A stretch of DNA of 64,000 bases from Microcella flavibacter (GTDB lineage: Bacteria > Actinomycetota > Actinomycetes > Actinomycetales > Microbacteriaceae). Below, piece by piece: positions 1-8,504 of this stretch. Numbering within the stretch: position 1 is the stretch's first letter; each line of letters starts with the position of its first letter. A model generated the notes under the pieces. It searched no databases, was not told where the DNA came from, and saw nothing but the letters and a program-made list of their open reading frames with translations. The position numbers and the translations under genes were made by a program. The stretch is taken from contig NZ_CP051299.1 in the NCBI RefSeq assembly GCF_012530535.1, positions 1,054,001 through 1,118,000 of the forward strand, given 5' to 3'.

Positions 1-272
<272 letters not shown>

Positions 273-307
273 CGATCGCGGACACGCGGCGTAACCTCGC
301 GGGCTCC

Positions 308-1420
308 TCAGCGGCGGCGCGAGCCCGTCGGGTCGGTCTTCGACGACCCCGAGCGCGGCGCCCGGGAGTCCTCCGCGGGCTCGAGGAAGAGCCACCGCGG
401 CTTCGGCTCGATGATCGGGCGCGTGATGCGCCGCACGATCGGGCTCGCGAGCACCACGGTGATCGCGACGGAGGCGAAGAGCATCCCGATCAGCCAAGTG
501 AAGGAGGAGTTGCCGCCGCCCAGCACGCCCGATTCGCGGATCGGGTACAGCACGAAGGAGTGCAGCAGGTAGACGTACATCGTGGCCTGGCCGAAGGCGG
601 TCATCCACGTCTCGCGGCGCGGCACGAGCGCGAACACGCAGCCCGAGAGCAGCACCGCGAGGGCGATGAGCAGCAGACGCACGAGGCCCGCCCACCACTG
701 GTCCTCGCCGAGGCCCTGGTACGAGTCGTCGTAGAAGAACCAGAAGCGCAGGTCGGTCGCGCGCCAGACGTCGATGAAGGCGACGAGCACGGCGCCCCAG
801 ACGAGCAGCACGGCGACCGAGCCGATGCGCACGAGCCGGGCCGGCGCCTCGACGAAGCGCCAGCGCTCGATGAGGCCCCACTCCTTGAGCTTCCAGCCGA
901 GAACGAAGAAGGGCAGGATGCCGATCGCGCGCGAGAGCGAGAAGGTCGAGTCGACGTTGCTGAGGTAGCCCACGCCGACCGAGAAGACGACGGCCCACAG
1001 GAGCGGCCACTTCAGCAGGGCGAGGTACGGCAGGATCAGCCGGAAGATGCCGAGCGCGAGCAGGAACCAGAGCGTCCAGGAGGGTTGCGTCGGGTTCAGC
1101 GCGATCGAGCCCTCGACGAGGAACTGCACGAGCGTCCAGATCGTCTCCATGATCGCGTAGGGCATCACGATGTCGGTGATGACCCTGCGCATCTGGCGCT
1201 CGCCCGGGGCGCCGGGCTTGGAGAAGTAGCCGCTGATCATCGCGAACGCCGGCATATGGAACGCGTAGATGAACAGGTAGACGACGAGCGCGTTGTCGCT
1301 CTCGGCCGTGAGGCGCTGGATGGCGTGGCCGGCGACGACGAGGGTGACGAACACGAATCGGGCGTTGTCCCAGAACGGCACGCGCTCGCGGGGGGCCTTG
1401 GTGCGTTCGCTCGCCTGCAT
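308..1420 (-). CDS. Membrane acyltransferase, acyltransferase-3 / fucose 4-O-acetylase-like
   Basis: About 370 residues with roughly ten hydrophobic segments. The N-terminus reads PFWDNARFVFVTLVV.GHAI and is followed by AFHMPAFAMISGYF, the pattern of the COG3594/acyltransferase-3 group that O-acetylates sugars of surface glycans using a cytoplasmic acyl donor. The His in VAGHAI is the likely catalytic residue by family analogy. I chose the ATG at 1420 because a TAGCCT -10 box ends 7 bases before it (leaderless start); an ATG at 1483 would add 21 Arg-rich, unconserved residues. The C-terminal tail is basic. The acceptor is not predictable from the neighbours. Confidence 0.8.
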   Translation of the reverse strand: MQASERTKAPRERVPFWDNARFVFVTLVVAGHAIQRLTAESDNALVVYLFIYAFHMPAFAMISGYFSKPGAPGERQMRRVITDIVMPYAIMETIWTLVQFLVEGSIALNPTQPSWTLWFLLALGIFRLILPYLALLKWPLLWAVVFSVGVGYLSNVDSTFSLSRAIGILPFFVLGWKLKEWGLIERWRFVEAPARLVRIGSVAVLLVWGAVLVAFIDVWRATDLRFWFFYDDSYQGLGEDQWWAGLVRLLLIALAVLLSGCVFALVPRRETWMTAFGQATMYVYLLHSFVLYPIRESGVLGGGNSSFTWLIGMLFASVAITVVLASPIVRRITRPIIEPKPRWLFLEPAEDSRAPRSGSSKTDPTGSRRR

Positions 1421-1427
1421 GAGGCCC

Positions 1428-1433
1428 AGGCTA
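1428..1433 (-). promoter_or_regulatory. -10 box TAGCCT for the acyltransferase (leaderless type)
   Basis: TAGCCT lies 7 bases before the ATG at 1420, so transcription would begin at or next to the start codon. No clear -35 and no Shine-Dalgarno sequence are seen. It faces the SDR -10 box at 1469. Confidence 0.5.
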
Positions 1434-1468
1434 CTGCGCGGCCGGGCGCGACCCCGGTGGCTGCGCGG

Positions 1469-1474
1469 TAGCGT
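1469..1474 (+). promoter_or_regulatory. -10 box TAGCGT for the SDR gene (leaderless type)
   Basis: TAGCGT followed by 7 bases and then the ATG at 1482, with no ribosome-binding site. The same hexamer at the same spacing precedes the genes at 3834 (6 bases) and 57989 (7 bases). Confidence 0.5.
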
Positions 1475-1481
1475 GTGGCCC

Positions 1482-2261
1482 ATGCACAGCTATCGCGCGG
1501 TCGTCACGGGAGCCAGTTCGGGCATCGGAGCGGCCGCGGTGCGCCGTCTCACGGCCGCCGAGTGGAGCGTCACCGCCGTCGCCCGTCGCGCCGACCGACT
1601 CGAGGCCCTGGCCGCCGAGACGGGATGCTCGGTGGTCGTCGCCGATCTCACCGATGCGGGCGCCGTGGATGCTCTCGCCGAGGCCGTGCGCGCGGCCGGC
1701 CCCCTGCACGCCCTCGTCGCCAACGCGGGCGGCGCGATCGGCACCGATCCCGTCGCCGAGGCGAATGCCTCGGATCTCGCCGCGATGTTCGACCTCAACG
1801 TCCTGACGGCGCAGCGCTCGATCGCCGCGCTCATCGGCAGCCTGCGCGCCGGAGCCGTCGAGCGCGGCGTCGCCGACATCGTCGCCGTGACCTCGACGGC
1901 CGGGCAGGTCGCCTACGAGGGCGGCGGCGGCTACAACGCCGCCAAGTTCGCCCTGCGCGGGCTGCTGGGGGCGCTGCGGCTGGAGCTCGCCGGCGAGCCG
2001 CTCCGGGTCGTGCAGATCGCGCCCGGGATGGTGCGCACCGACGAGTTCGCCCGGAACCGCTTCGGCGGGGACGAGGAGCGCGTCGCCGCGCTGTACGCGG
2101 GGGTGGAGCATCCCCTCACCGCTGATGACGTCGCCGAGGCCATCACCCACGCGATCCTGCTGCCGCACCACGTCAACCTCGACGAGGTGACGATGCGCCC
2201 CGTCGCGCAGGCGGCTCAGCACAAGCTCGTGCGCGAGCCGCTGCGGGTGCGCGAGGGCTGA
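1482..2261 (+). CDS. Short-chain dehydrogenase/reductase (classical SDR)
   Basis: 259 residues, the usual length for classical SDRs. The cofactor loop TGASSGIG lies at residues 8-15, NAGG follows near 85, and the catalytic Ser...Tyr-x-x-x-Lys is visible (VTSTAG, then YNAAK). The Arg-rich stretch after beta-2 (VARRADR) suggests NADP(H) preference. It is an NAD(P)-dependent oxidoreductase acting on an unknown alcohol or carbonyl compound, cytoplasmic. It stands alone: divergent from the acyltransferase and convergent with the transporter 19 bases downstream. The YdfG/NADP-dependent serine dehydrogenase-like group is possible but not proven. Confidence 0.88.
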   Translation: MHSYRAVVTGASSGIGAAAVRRLTAAEWSVTAVARRADRLEALAAETGCSVVVADLTDAGAVDALAEAVRAAGPLHALVANAGGAIGTDPVAEANASDLAAMFDLNVLTAQRSIAALIGSLRAGAVERGVADIVAVTSTAGQVAYEGGGGYNAAKFALRGLLGALRLELAGEPLRVVQIAPGMVRTDEFARNRFGGDEERVAALYAGVEHPLTADDVAEAITHAILLPHHVNLDEVTMRPVAQAAQHKLVREPLRVREG

Positions 2262-2280
2262 GCCCGGTCGGCCCGCGGGC

Positions 2281-3765
2281 TCAGACGACCCGCTCGGGCA
2301 CGGCGACCGCGGGCGCGTCGCCGAAGGCCGCGCGCGGCACGAGCACGAGCACGCCCGCGGCGACGAGCGCCGTGACGCCGCAGATGCCGAACACCACGAG
2401 GTAGCCCACGAGGCTCGCGGCCGTGCCGACGGCGGCCTGCCCGGCGGCGAAGACCAGCACGACGGCGAAGATCGCGCTCGCGAAGGATCCGCCGATGGTC
2501 TTCGTCGTGTTCGTGAGCCCGGTGGCGATGCCCGTCTGCCCGAGCGGCGCGGCGGCGGCGGCCGCGGCGGGGAGGGCGGCGACGAGCGCGCCCGAGCCGA
2601 TGCCGGCGACGACCATGTTGAGCGTGACGCCGAGGGCGGTGGCGCTGTTGACGAGGAACGCGAGGTAGCCCGCGGCGATGAGCAGGGTGCCGACGATGAG
2701 CGCGATGCGGGGGGTCGTGCGCCTCGAGACGACCGGGAACAGCAGCGCCCCGACGATCATCGCGATGAGGTACGCGCCGATGATGTTCGAGATGGCGCTC
2801 GAGCCGAGCCCCAGGCCGAAGCCGGCCTCGGCCGGATCGGTGCCGGCGAAGGTCGACAGCGGCGCCTGGGCGCCCAGGATGCTCACCCCGAGCAGCCCGG
2901 CGGTGAGCTGCACCGGCCACATCGACGGCTGCCGCAGCACGCGCAGGTCGATCGCCGGGTCGGGGTGGCGCAGCACCCAGCGGCCGAAGGGCAGCAGCAG
3001 GAGCAGGCCCAGCGCCATGAGCGCGTAGACCCACAGCGCGCCGGGGCCGTTGATGCGCAGGAACGTCAGCCCCGAGGTGATCGTCAGCAGCGCGAGGGTG
3101 AGCAGCGCGAAGCCGACGGTGTCGAGCCGGCGCCCGGTGACGGGGGCCGATTCGGGCACGCCGAAGAGGATCGCGAAGAAGGCGATCGTCACGCTCGCCG
3201 CGGGCACCATGAGCGTGAGCGTCACGTCGCCGCCGAGGGCCTCGAAGAGGCGCCCGCCGCCGAGTGCGCCGGCGATCGCGCCCGCCTCGAGCGCGACGAC
3301 GAGCAGGCCCGCCGCCCGCCGGGTGTCGGAGGCGGCGCGGTTCTTCGCCCGCCCGCGGTCGAAGATGAGCGCGACCTCGAGCGGCAGCCAGACGACGTAG
3401 AAGCCCTGCAGCGTCCAGGCGATGAGGAAGCTCCAGAAGTCGCCGGCGAAGGCGAGCCACCAGCTCGCGCCCGCGGTGAGCACGGTCGAGACGAGCAGGA
3501 TCCGCTTGTGCCCGACCATGTCGCCGAGCTTCGCGAGCACGGGCACGACGATCGCGCTCAGCAGCAGCTGGGCGGCCTCGAACCAGTTGACGTCGGCGTC
3601 GCGGATGCCGAGGTGGTCGACGAGGTCGGGGATGAGCGGGATGTAGTACCCCTGCAGGATCCCGCTGACGAACTCGACGAAGAACAGGTAGCCGACGAGA
3701 CCGAGCGTGATGGCGCCGGAGCGGCCGCGGAGGGCCGCGACGGTGCGGCCGGGGGCGAGGGGCAT
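2281..3765 (-). CDS. MFS transporter with 14 predicted membrane segments (DHA2-like)
   Basis: 494 residues with about 14 hydrophobic segments, the layout of the DHA2 drug:H+ antiporter group. The loop after segment 2 reads GDMVGHKR, matching MFS motif A (GxxxDrxGrk). The first helix carries FFVEFVSGILQGYY. Likely a proton-driven exporter of hydrophobic or cationic compounds in the cytoplasmic membrane; the substrate is unknown. The ATG at 3765 is preceded by TAGCAT with 6 bases between, so it is probably leaderless. It diverges from the uracil-DNA glycosylase gene. Confidence 0.87.
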   Translation of the reverse strand: MPLAPGRTVAALRGRSGAITLGLVGYLFFVEFVSGILQGYYIPLIPDLVDHLGIRDADVNWFEAAQLLLSAIVVPVLAKLGDMVGHKRILLVSTVLTAGASWWLAFAGDFWSFLIAWTLQGFYVVWLPLEVALIFDRGRAKNRAASDTRRAAGLLVVALEAGAIAGALGGGRLFEALGGDVTLTLMVPAASVTIAFFAILFGVPESAPVTGRRLDTVGFALLTLALLTITSGLTFLRINGPGALWVYALMALGLLLLLPFGRWVLRHPDPAIDLRVLRQPSMWPVQLTAGLLGVSILGAQAPLSTFAGTDPAEAGFGLGLGSSAISNIIGAYLIAMIVGALLFPVVSRRTTPRIALIVGTLLIAAGYLAFLVNSATALGVTLNMVVAGIGSGALVAALPAAAAAAAPLGQTGIATGLTNTTKTIGGSFASAIFAVVLVFAAGQAAVGTAASLVGYLVVFGICGVTALVAAGVLVLVPRAAFGDAPAVAVPERVV

Positions 3766-3771
3766 GCCGCG

Positions 3772-3777
3772 ATGCTA
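3772..3777 (-). promoter_or_regulatory. -10 box TAGCAT for the MFS transporter (leaderless type)
   Basis: TAGCAT on the minus strand with six bases to the ATG at 3765 and no Shine-Dalgarno sequence. TCGACC lies a few bases upstream, too close to be a -35. Confidence 0.45.
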
Positions 3778-3821
3778 GACCCGGTCGAGCGCGCGGGCGA
3801 TGTCGACGCGGGATGCCCGGC

Positions 3822-3827
3822 TAGCGT
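3822..3827 (+). promoter_or_regulatory. -10 box TAGCGT for ung (leaderless type)
   Basis: TAGCGT followed by six bases and the GTG at 3834. Identical hexamer to the SDR and FHA-gene promoters. Confidence 0.5.
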
Positions 3828-3833
3828 GGCACG

Positions 3834-4550
3834 GTGACCAGCCCGCCCCGCCCCCTCGCCGACCTCGTGCACCCGAGCTGGGCCGAGGCCCTCGCCCCCG
3901 TCGCCGACCGCATCGCCGGGATCGGCGAGTGGCTGCGCGCCGAGACCGCGGCCGGGCGGCCGTACCTGCCGGCGGGGGAGCGCGTGCTGCGCGCCTTCGC
4001 CGAGCCGCTCGACGCCGTGCGGGTGCTCGTGCTCGGGCAGGACCCGTACCCGACGCCCGGCCACGCCGTGGGCCTCAGCTTCTCGGTCGACCCCGCCGTG
4101 CGCCCGCTGCCGCGCAGCCTCGTCAACATCTACCGCGAGCGCCAGGACGACCTCGGGCTCGCCCCCGCCGCGCACGGCGACCTCAGCGCCTGGCAGCGGC
4201 AGGGGGTGCTGCTGCTCAACCGGGTGCTCACGGTGCGGGCCGGCGCCGCCGGCTCCCACCGCGGTCGCGGCTGGGAGGAGGTGACGGCGTGCGCCGTCGA
4301 GGCCCTGGCCGCGCGCGATGCGCCGCTCGTGGGCGTGCTGTGGGGGCGGGATGCGGCCGCCGCCCAGCCGCTGCTGGGCGGGGCGGCCGTCGTCGCGTCC
4401 GCGCATCCCAGCCCCCTGTCGGCCCACCGCGGCTTCTTCGGATCGCGCCCGTTCTCGCGCGTCAACGCGCTGCTCGAGGAGCAGGGCGCGGCCCCCGTGG
4501 ACTGGGGCCTCCCCGAGCATCCGACGGGCTCCGCTCCCGGCCTAGACTGA
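3834..4550 (+). CDS. ung: Uracil-DNA glycosylase, family 1
   Basis: 238 residues. The water-activating motif GQDPYP lies at residues 68-73 (catalytic Asp70) and the DNA-intercalation motif HPSPLS at 191-196, followed by [19 protein letters not shown] is also typical. It removes uracil from DNA as the first step of base-excision repair. The GTG start is set by the -10 box six bases upstream and by the N-terminal match to the family. The following GNAT gene begins only 4 bases after the stop. Confidence 0.97.
   Translation: MTSPPRPLADLVHPSWAEALAPVADRIAGIGEWLRAETAAGRPYLPAGERVLRAFAEPLDAVRVLVLGQDPYPTPGHAVGLSFSVDPAVRPLPRSLVNIYRERQDDLGLAPAAHGDLSAWQRQGVLLLNRVLTVRAGAAGSHRGRGWEEVTACAVEALAARDAPLVGVLWGRDAAAAQPLLGGAAVVASAHPSPLSAHRGFFGSRPFSRVNALLEEQGAAPVDWGLPEHPTGSAPGLD
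4543..4548 (+). promoter_or_regulatory. -10 box TAGACT for the GNAT gene, inside the last codons of ung
   Basis: TAGACT lies within the last ung codons (Leu-Asp-stop) and its final T is the first base of the ung stop codon. Six bases separate it from the GTG at 4555. The GNAT gene may thus have its own leaderless transcript besides read-through from ung. Confidence 0.4.
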
Positions 4551-4554
4551 GCCC

Positions 4555-5142
4555 GTGCTGGAGGAGGAGTACCAACCGCGTCGCGTGCTGCCGCCCCATC
4601 TGCGGGCGCCCGCCGACCCGGAACCGGTCTTCGCCTACGAGATCCGCGAGGCGGTCGAGGCCGATCTGCCGTGGATCCGCGAGATCTACAACCACTACGT
4701 CGCGAACTCCACGGTGACCTTCGACGAGAAGCCCTGGACGCTGCGCGGGCTGCGCACGAAGTTCGGCAGGATCCGCAAGCTCGGCCACCCCTTCCTCGTC
4801 GCCGAGTCGCCCTCGGGCGTCATCCTCGGCTTCGCCTACGTCTACCCGTGGAAGGAGAAGGCCGCCTACCGCTTCACGGTCGAGAATTCGATCTACCTGG
4901 GGCCGGGCGCCACGGGCAAGGGCCTCGGGCGGGTGCTGCTCGAGCAGCTGCTCGAGCGCTCGCGCGAGGCGGGAATCAAGGAGGTCATCGCCGTGATCGC
5001 CGACCGCGGCGCCGAGGCCTCGATCGCCCTGCACGAGCAGTTCGGCTTCGTCGAGACCGGACGCATGGCGCGCGTCGGCTACAAGTTCGAGCGCTGGCTC
5101 GGCATCGTCATGATGCAGAAGTCGCTCAAGAAGAAGCGCTGA
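4555..5142 (+). CDS. GNAT N-acetyltransferase, phosphinothricin-acetyltransferase-like
   Basis: 195 residues. IREIYNHYVANSTVTFD near residues 40-57 is the Pat/bar-type signature, and the acetyl-CoA loop GATGKGLGRVLL fits the Q/RxxGxG/A motif. It probably N-acetylates a phosphinothricin, methionine-sulfone or other amino-acid-like amine; the physiological substrate is not known. The GTG start is 4 bases after ung; the first ~28 residues are a non-conserved extension. The 3' end overlaps the convergent tetR gene by 17 bases. Confidence 0.85.
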   Translation: MLEEEYQPRRVLPPHLRAPADPEPVFAYEIREAVEADLPWIREIYNHYVANSTVTFDEKPWTLRGLRTKFGRIRKLGHPFLVAESPSGVILGFAYVYPWKEKAAYRFTVENSIYLGPGATGKGLGRVLLEQLLERSREAGIKEVIAVIADRGAEASIALHEQFGFVETGRMARVGYKFERWLGIVMMQKSLKKKR

Positions 5143-5725
5143 CGCCCGGCGCCCGATCGGCGAGCGGCAGAAGCGGGCCGATGAGGGGCGCGAGCGCCCG
5201 CTCGACCTCGGCCGGGGCGGAGGGCTCGCCGCGCCACAGCATGCGCAGGATGAGCCCGTCGAGCGCCATGGCCGCGCCCTCGAGGCGCCGCGCGCGGTCA
5301 TCGGGATGCTCGCCCGCGGTCGCGGGGAAGCCCGCGTCGAGCGCCGCCTCCAGGCTGGCGTACCACCGCTCGGCGTCGGGCCGCAGCGCAGGTCGCCGCG
5401 TCGCGAGCAGCAGCAGCTCGTAGTGCGCGACGGCCGTCGCCCGGCGCTCGACCGCGTAGCCGTGCAGCGCCCGCGCGAGCGCGGCCACGTCGGCGGGCGC
5501 CGCGGGCGGCAGCAGCGCCGACTCCTCCTCCACCGCGCGGCGCAGCGCCTCGACGAGGAGGTCGTCGATCGAGGCGAAGTAGTAGGTCGCGGCGGAGACC
5601 GGCACCCCGGCCTCGGCGGCGACCGCCCGGTGCGTGACGGCCGTGGGGCCCTCGCGCTCGAGCACGGCCACGACCGCGTCGAGCAGGGCCTCGCGCCGGC
5701 GACGGCCCTTCTCGGTCAGGCTCAT
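5126..5725 (-). CDS. TetR-family repressor, likely of the adjacent SMR efflux gene
   Basis: 199 residues. The TetR helix-turn-helix lies at about 30-51 (VTHRAVAAEAGVPVSAATYYF). The remainder is an all-helical ligand/dimer domain with no recognisable ligand signature. Its ATG overlaps the SMR stop codon in an ATGA, so the two are translationally coupled and probably transcribed from the promoter before the SMR gene. The usual logic for such pairs is ligand-relieved repression of the pump and of the repressor itself; the 34-base palindrome at 6101-6134 is the obvious operator (inference). Confidence 0.9.
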   Translation of the reverse strand: MSLTEKGRRRREALLDAVVAVLEREGPTAVTHRAVAAEAGVPVSAATYYFASIDDLLVEALRRAVEEESALLPPAAPADVAALARALHGYAVERRATAVAHYELLLLATRRPALRPDAERWYASLEAALDAGFPATAGEHPDDRARRLEGAAMALDGLILRMLWRGEPSAPAEVERALAPLIGPLLPLADRAPGVSASS

Positions 5726-6084
5726 GGCGTCAGGGACGGGGCCTGGGCGGTCGTGGTCTCGTGCGATCCGCCGAGCTCGACGAGCGCGACGCCCGCGATG
5801 ATGAGCGCGATGCCGGCGAGCTGCGCCCAGGTCAGGGTCTCGCCGAAGACGACCCAGCTGATGACCGCGACGAGGGCGACGCCCGCGCCGGCCCAGATGC
5901 CGTAGGCGGTGCCGAGCGGCACGCCGCGGCCGAGGGTGAGCGAGAGCATCGAGAAGGCGGCGATGTAGCCGACGATGACGATGGGGAAGGCCCACCACAC
6001 CGCGCGCTCGCCGCTCGTGAGCTTGAGGAAGCTCGTCGCGATGACCTCGGCGATGATGGCGCCGACCAGGAACAGGTACCCCAT
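5722..6084 (-). CDS. Small multidrug resistance (SMR) efflux protein, EmrE/SugE family
   Basis: 120 residues with four hydrophobic segments. The membrane-embedded acidic residue essential for proton/substrate exchange is Glu13 in AIIAEVIAT; WAGAGV and GTAYGIW near residues 60-68 are the SMR signature. It exports quaternary ammonium or guanidinium compounds as an antiparallel dimer in the cytoplasmic membrane. The Gdx/SugE versus EmrE subtype is undecided. First gene of the smr-tetR operon (4-base overlap). Confidence 0.92.
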   Translation of the reverse strand: MGYLFLVGAIIAEVIATSFLKLTSGERAVWWAFPIVIVGYIAAFSMLSLTLGRGVPLGTAYGIWAGAGVALVAVISWVVFGETLTWAQLAGIALIIAGVALVELGGSHETTTAQAPSLTP

Positions 6085-6100
6085 GATGACTCCGAATCTA

Positions 6101-6134
6101 GAACGTCTGTGCCATAAAAATAGCGCAAACGTTC
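6101..6134 (-). promoter_or_regulatory. 34-bp inverted repeat upstream of smr-tetR, candidate TetR operator with promoter
   Basis: Arms GAACGTCTGTGC (6101-6112) and GCGCAAACGTTC (6123-6134) are inverted repeats matching at 10 of 12 positions around an A/T spacer of 10 bases. On the minus strand TTGTGG, 17 bases, TATGGC can be read as a promoter overlapping the palindrome, so a bound repressor would block it. The A/T-rich centre stands out in this GC-rich DNA. Confidence 0.65.
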
Positions 6135-6148
6135 CACAAAAGCGGAGG

Positions 6149-6781
6149 TCATTCCGAGTTGTGGTCGAGCACCTCGTTCGCGAGCACGACGGCCTCGTCG
6201 AAGAACACGTCGCCGCCGAAGGCGTTGATGACCGAGACCCAGGCGTCATCCGTCAGCAGATTGAACTGCGCACCGGCCGCGGCCTCGTCGCCGACGACGC
6301 CGTAGGTGAGCGAGCCGTCCTCCAGGATGACCTCGTTGAGCCCCTGCGCGCTGAGGTCGGTGATGATCTGGCCGCGCGTGGCGGTCGTCAGCGGGGCGGC
6401 GCTGATCAGCAGGCTCGAGAGGTCGACGCCCTCCTGCGCCCAGACGCAGCTGATGCCGCCGGCGAGCTGCTCGGGGGTGGCGTTGAAGAAGTACTCGTCG
6501 CCGTAGAGGCTGCCCGGGCCGCCGAGCAGCGCGAGATCCTGCTCGGTGAGGGCGGTGACGCGCTCGGGCGGCAGGATGTCGGTGCAGTCGGTCGGCATCG
6601 TGAACACGCGCGGCTGCGCCTCGGGCTCGGGCTCGGCCGTCGGGGTCTCCACCGGCTCGGGCGTGGCCGAGGTGCTCGGCTCGGCGACCGGCTCCTCCGA
6701 CTCGGCCGCGGGGGCGCACGCGCTGAGCCCCACGACGAGGGCGAGGACGGCGGTGCTCGCGAGCAGGCGCGACCGGGACAT
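6149..6781 (-). CDS. Lipoprotein of unknown function
   Basis: 210 residues. An N-terminal signal peptide ends in the lipobox LSAC (Cys about residue 24), then a Pro/Glu/Thr-rich linker of about 35 residues and a globular domain with two cysteines (DCTDILP and SCVWAQ), which may form a disulfide. The architecture is reminiscent of DUF3558-type actinobacterial lipoproteins, and the lipoprotein at 24850-25458 has the same layout. AGGAG lies just before the ATG. Located outside the membrane, anchored by lipid. No function can be assigned. Confidence 0.75.
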   Translation of the reverse strand: MSRSRLLASTAVLALVVGLSACAPAAESEEPVAEPSTSATPEPVETPTAEPEPEAQPRVFTMPTDCTDILPPERVTALTEQDLALLGGPGSLYGDEYFFNATPEQLAGGISCVWAQEGVDLSSLLISAAPLTTATRGQIITDLSAQGLNEVILEDGSLTYGVVGDEAAAGAQFNLLTDDAWVSVINAFGGDVFFDEAVVLANEVLDHNSE

Positions 6782-7004
6782 TGCTCTCCTAGCGGGGGCG
6801 GTGACGGATGCCGCCGTGCTGCGGCGGCACGGCGCTGCGGTGATGGGGGTCGAGCGGAGGATGCCCGACCGGCGGGGCCACGACGACGGTGGCGTGCCCT
6901 CGGCGCGAATGTAGCAGGGCGGCGTTTCCCGCAGCCGCCGGATCACCCCCTCTCGAGGGGTGCGCGGGCCTTCGTTGCCGAATCGATACCGCGGATGCTC
7001 CGCC

Positions 7005-7010
7005 TAGGCT
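7005..7010 (+). promoter_or_regulatory. -10 box TAGGCT for the amidase gene (leaderless type)
   Basis: TAGGCT with six bases to the ATG at 7017. The 235-base gap 6782-7016 holds this box and otherwise no recognisable element. Confidence 0.45.
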
Positions 7011-7016
7011 CGGAGC

Positions 7017-8450
7017 ATGGCTGAGCTGCACGACCTGACCGCCCTCGAGCAGTGGGACGAGCTGCACCGGGGCCGGCTCTCGCCGCGCGAGCTCGTCGAC
7101 CACTACTTGGAACGCATCGCGCGACTCGATCCGGCGATCGGCGCGCTCACGGTGGTCGAGCCCGAGCGCGCCCGGGCCCGAGCCGCCGGCCTGGAGCGCG
7201 GGGAGGTCGCGCGCACGGCGCCGCTGTGGGGCATCCCGATCGCCGACAAGGAGCTCAGCGCGCGCGCCGGCCAGGTGACGAGCTACGGCTCGCGGCTCAG
7301 GGCGGGCTTCGTGCCCGAGCACTCCGACGAGCTCGTCGAGCAGCTCGACGCGGCCGGCGCCATCAGCCTCGGCGCGACGGCCGCGCCCGAGTTCGGCCTG
7401 CCCTCGTACACCGAGTCGGCGCAGTCGGGCGCGACCCGCAATCCCTACGACCTCGCCCGGGGCGCGGGCGGCTCGAGCGGGGGCGCGGCGGCCGCCGTGG
7501 CCGCCGGACTGCTGCCCGTGGCGCCCGGCAGCGACGGCGGCGGCAGCGTGCGCATCCCCGCCGCCGCCTGCGGGCTCGTCGGGCTCAAGCCCTCGCGCGG
7601 TCGCGTGCCGGCCGGCAGCGGGCTCGACCGGCTCGCCGGCCTCGTCGTGCCCGGGCCGCTCGCCCGCACCGTGTCCGACGCCGCCCTGATGCTCGACGCG
7701 ATGGTCGAGGGGGCGCCGTGGGAGTTCGCGACCCGCGCGCCGAGCCCGCACGACGGGCCCCTGCTCGGCTACGCCGTGCGCGGCGAGGGGCGGTTCCAGC
7801 TCGGGGTCGTCACCGACTCGCCGTGGGACGACTGGTGCGAGGTGGGCCTCGCGCCCGAGGCGCAGGCGGCGCTCGACGGGGCGCTGCGGCTGTTCGCGCA
7901 GATGGGGCACGGCATCGAGCAGCTCGAGCCGCGGCCCGAACCCGAGTACGCCGAGCACTTCCGAACCGTGTGGATGGCCGGCGCCGCCGGCATCCCCGCC
8001 CGCACGCCCGACGAGCTGGCGCAGCTCGAACCGCTCACCGCCTGGCTCGTGGAGCGCGGGCGCGCGCTGCCCGCCTCGCGCCTGGCCGAGGCCCTCGCGG
8101 GGCTCGCGGCGTTCGAGCGGCGGGTCGTCCGGCGCTTCGCCGCCGTCGACGTCGTCGTCACGCCCGCGCTCGCGATGACCCCGCGCCCGATCGGCTGGTA
8201 CGACGCGGTGGATGCGGAGCGGAACTTCCGGCAGCAGGTGCAGTACACGCCGTTCACGAGCTTCGTCAATGTCAGCGGGCTGCCCGCGCTCACCGTGCCC
8301 GTGGGGCTCACCGGCCCCGACTCGGCCGAGCCGGGCCTGCCGATGGGCGTGCAGCTCATCGGGCGGCCGGGCGGCGAGGCGGCGCTGCTGTCGCTCGGCG
8401 CGCAGCTCGAGCGCCGGCGCGGGCCGCTGCCGCATCCCGCGATGTGGTGA
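7017..8450 (+). CDS. Amidase-signature-family hydrolase
   Basis: 477 residues with the complete amidase signature: catalytic Lys in PIADKELSA, the Gly/Ser-rich GGSSGGAAAAVAAG segment, and the nucleophile Ser in DGGGSVRIPA. The family hydrolyses carboxamides through a Ser-cisSer-Lys triad. GatA is unlikely because no gatB/gatC neighbours occur and the C-terminal half is divergent; a free-standing amidase acting on an unknown amide is the best call. Monocistronic, with its own -10 box. Confidence 0.88.
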   Translation: MAELHDLTALEQWDELHRGRLSPRELVDHYLERIARLDPAIGALTVVEPERARARAAGLERGEVARTAPLWGIPIADKELSARAGQVTSYGSRLRAGFVPEHSDELVEQLDAAGAISLGATAAPEFGLPSYTESAQSGATRNPYDLARGAGGSSGGAAAAVAAGLLPVAPGSDGGGSVRIPAAACGLVGLKPSRGRVPAGSGLDRLAGLVVPGPLARTVSDAALMLDAMVEGAPWEFATRAPSPHDGPLLGYAVRGEGRFQLGVVTDSPWDDWCEVGLAPEAQAALDGALRLFAQMGHGIEQLEPRPEPEYAEHFRTVWMAGAAGIPARTPDELAQLEPLTAWLVERGRALPASRLAEALAGLAAFERRVVRRFAAVDVVVTPALAMTPRPIGWYDAVDAERNFRQQVQYTPFTSFVNVSGLPALTVPVGLTGPDSAEPGLPMGVQLIGRPGGEAALLSLGAQLERRRGPLPHPAMW

Positions 8451-8504
8451 CGCGCGGCACCCGCGGCGCGGGCGCGGGCCCGGGATCGGGGCGGCGGTCG
8501 GCCG

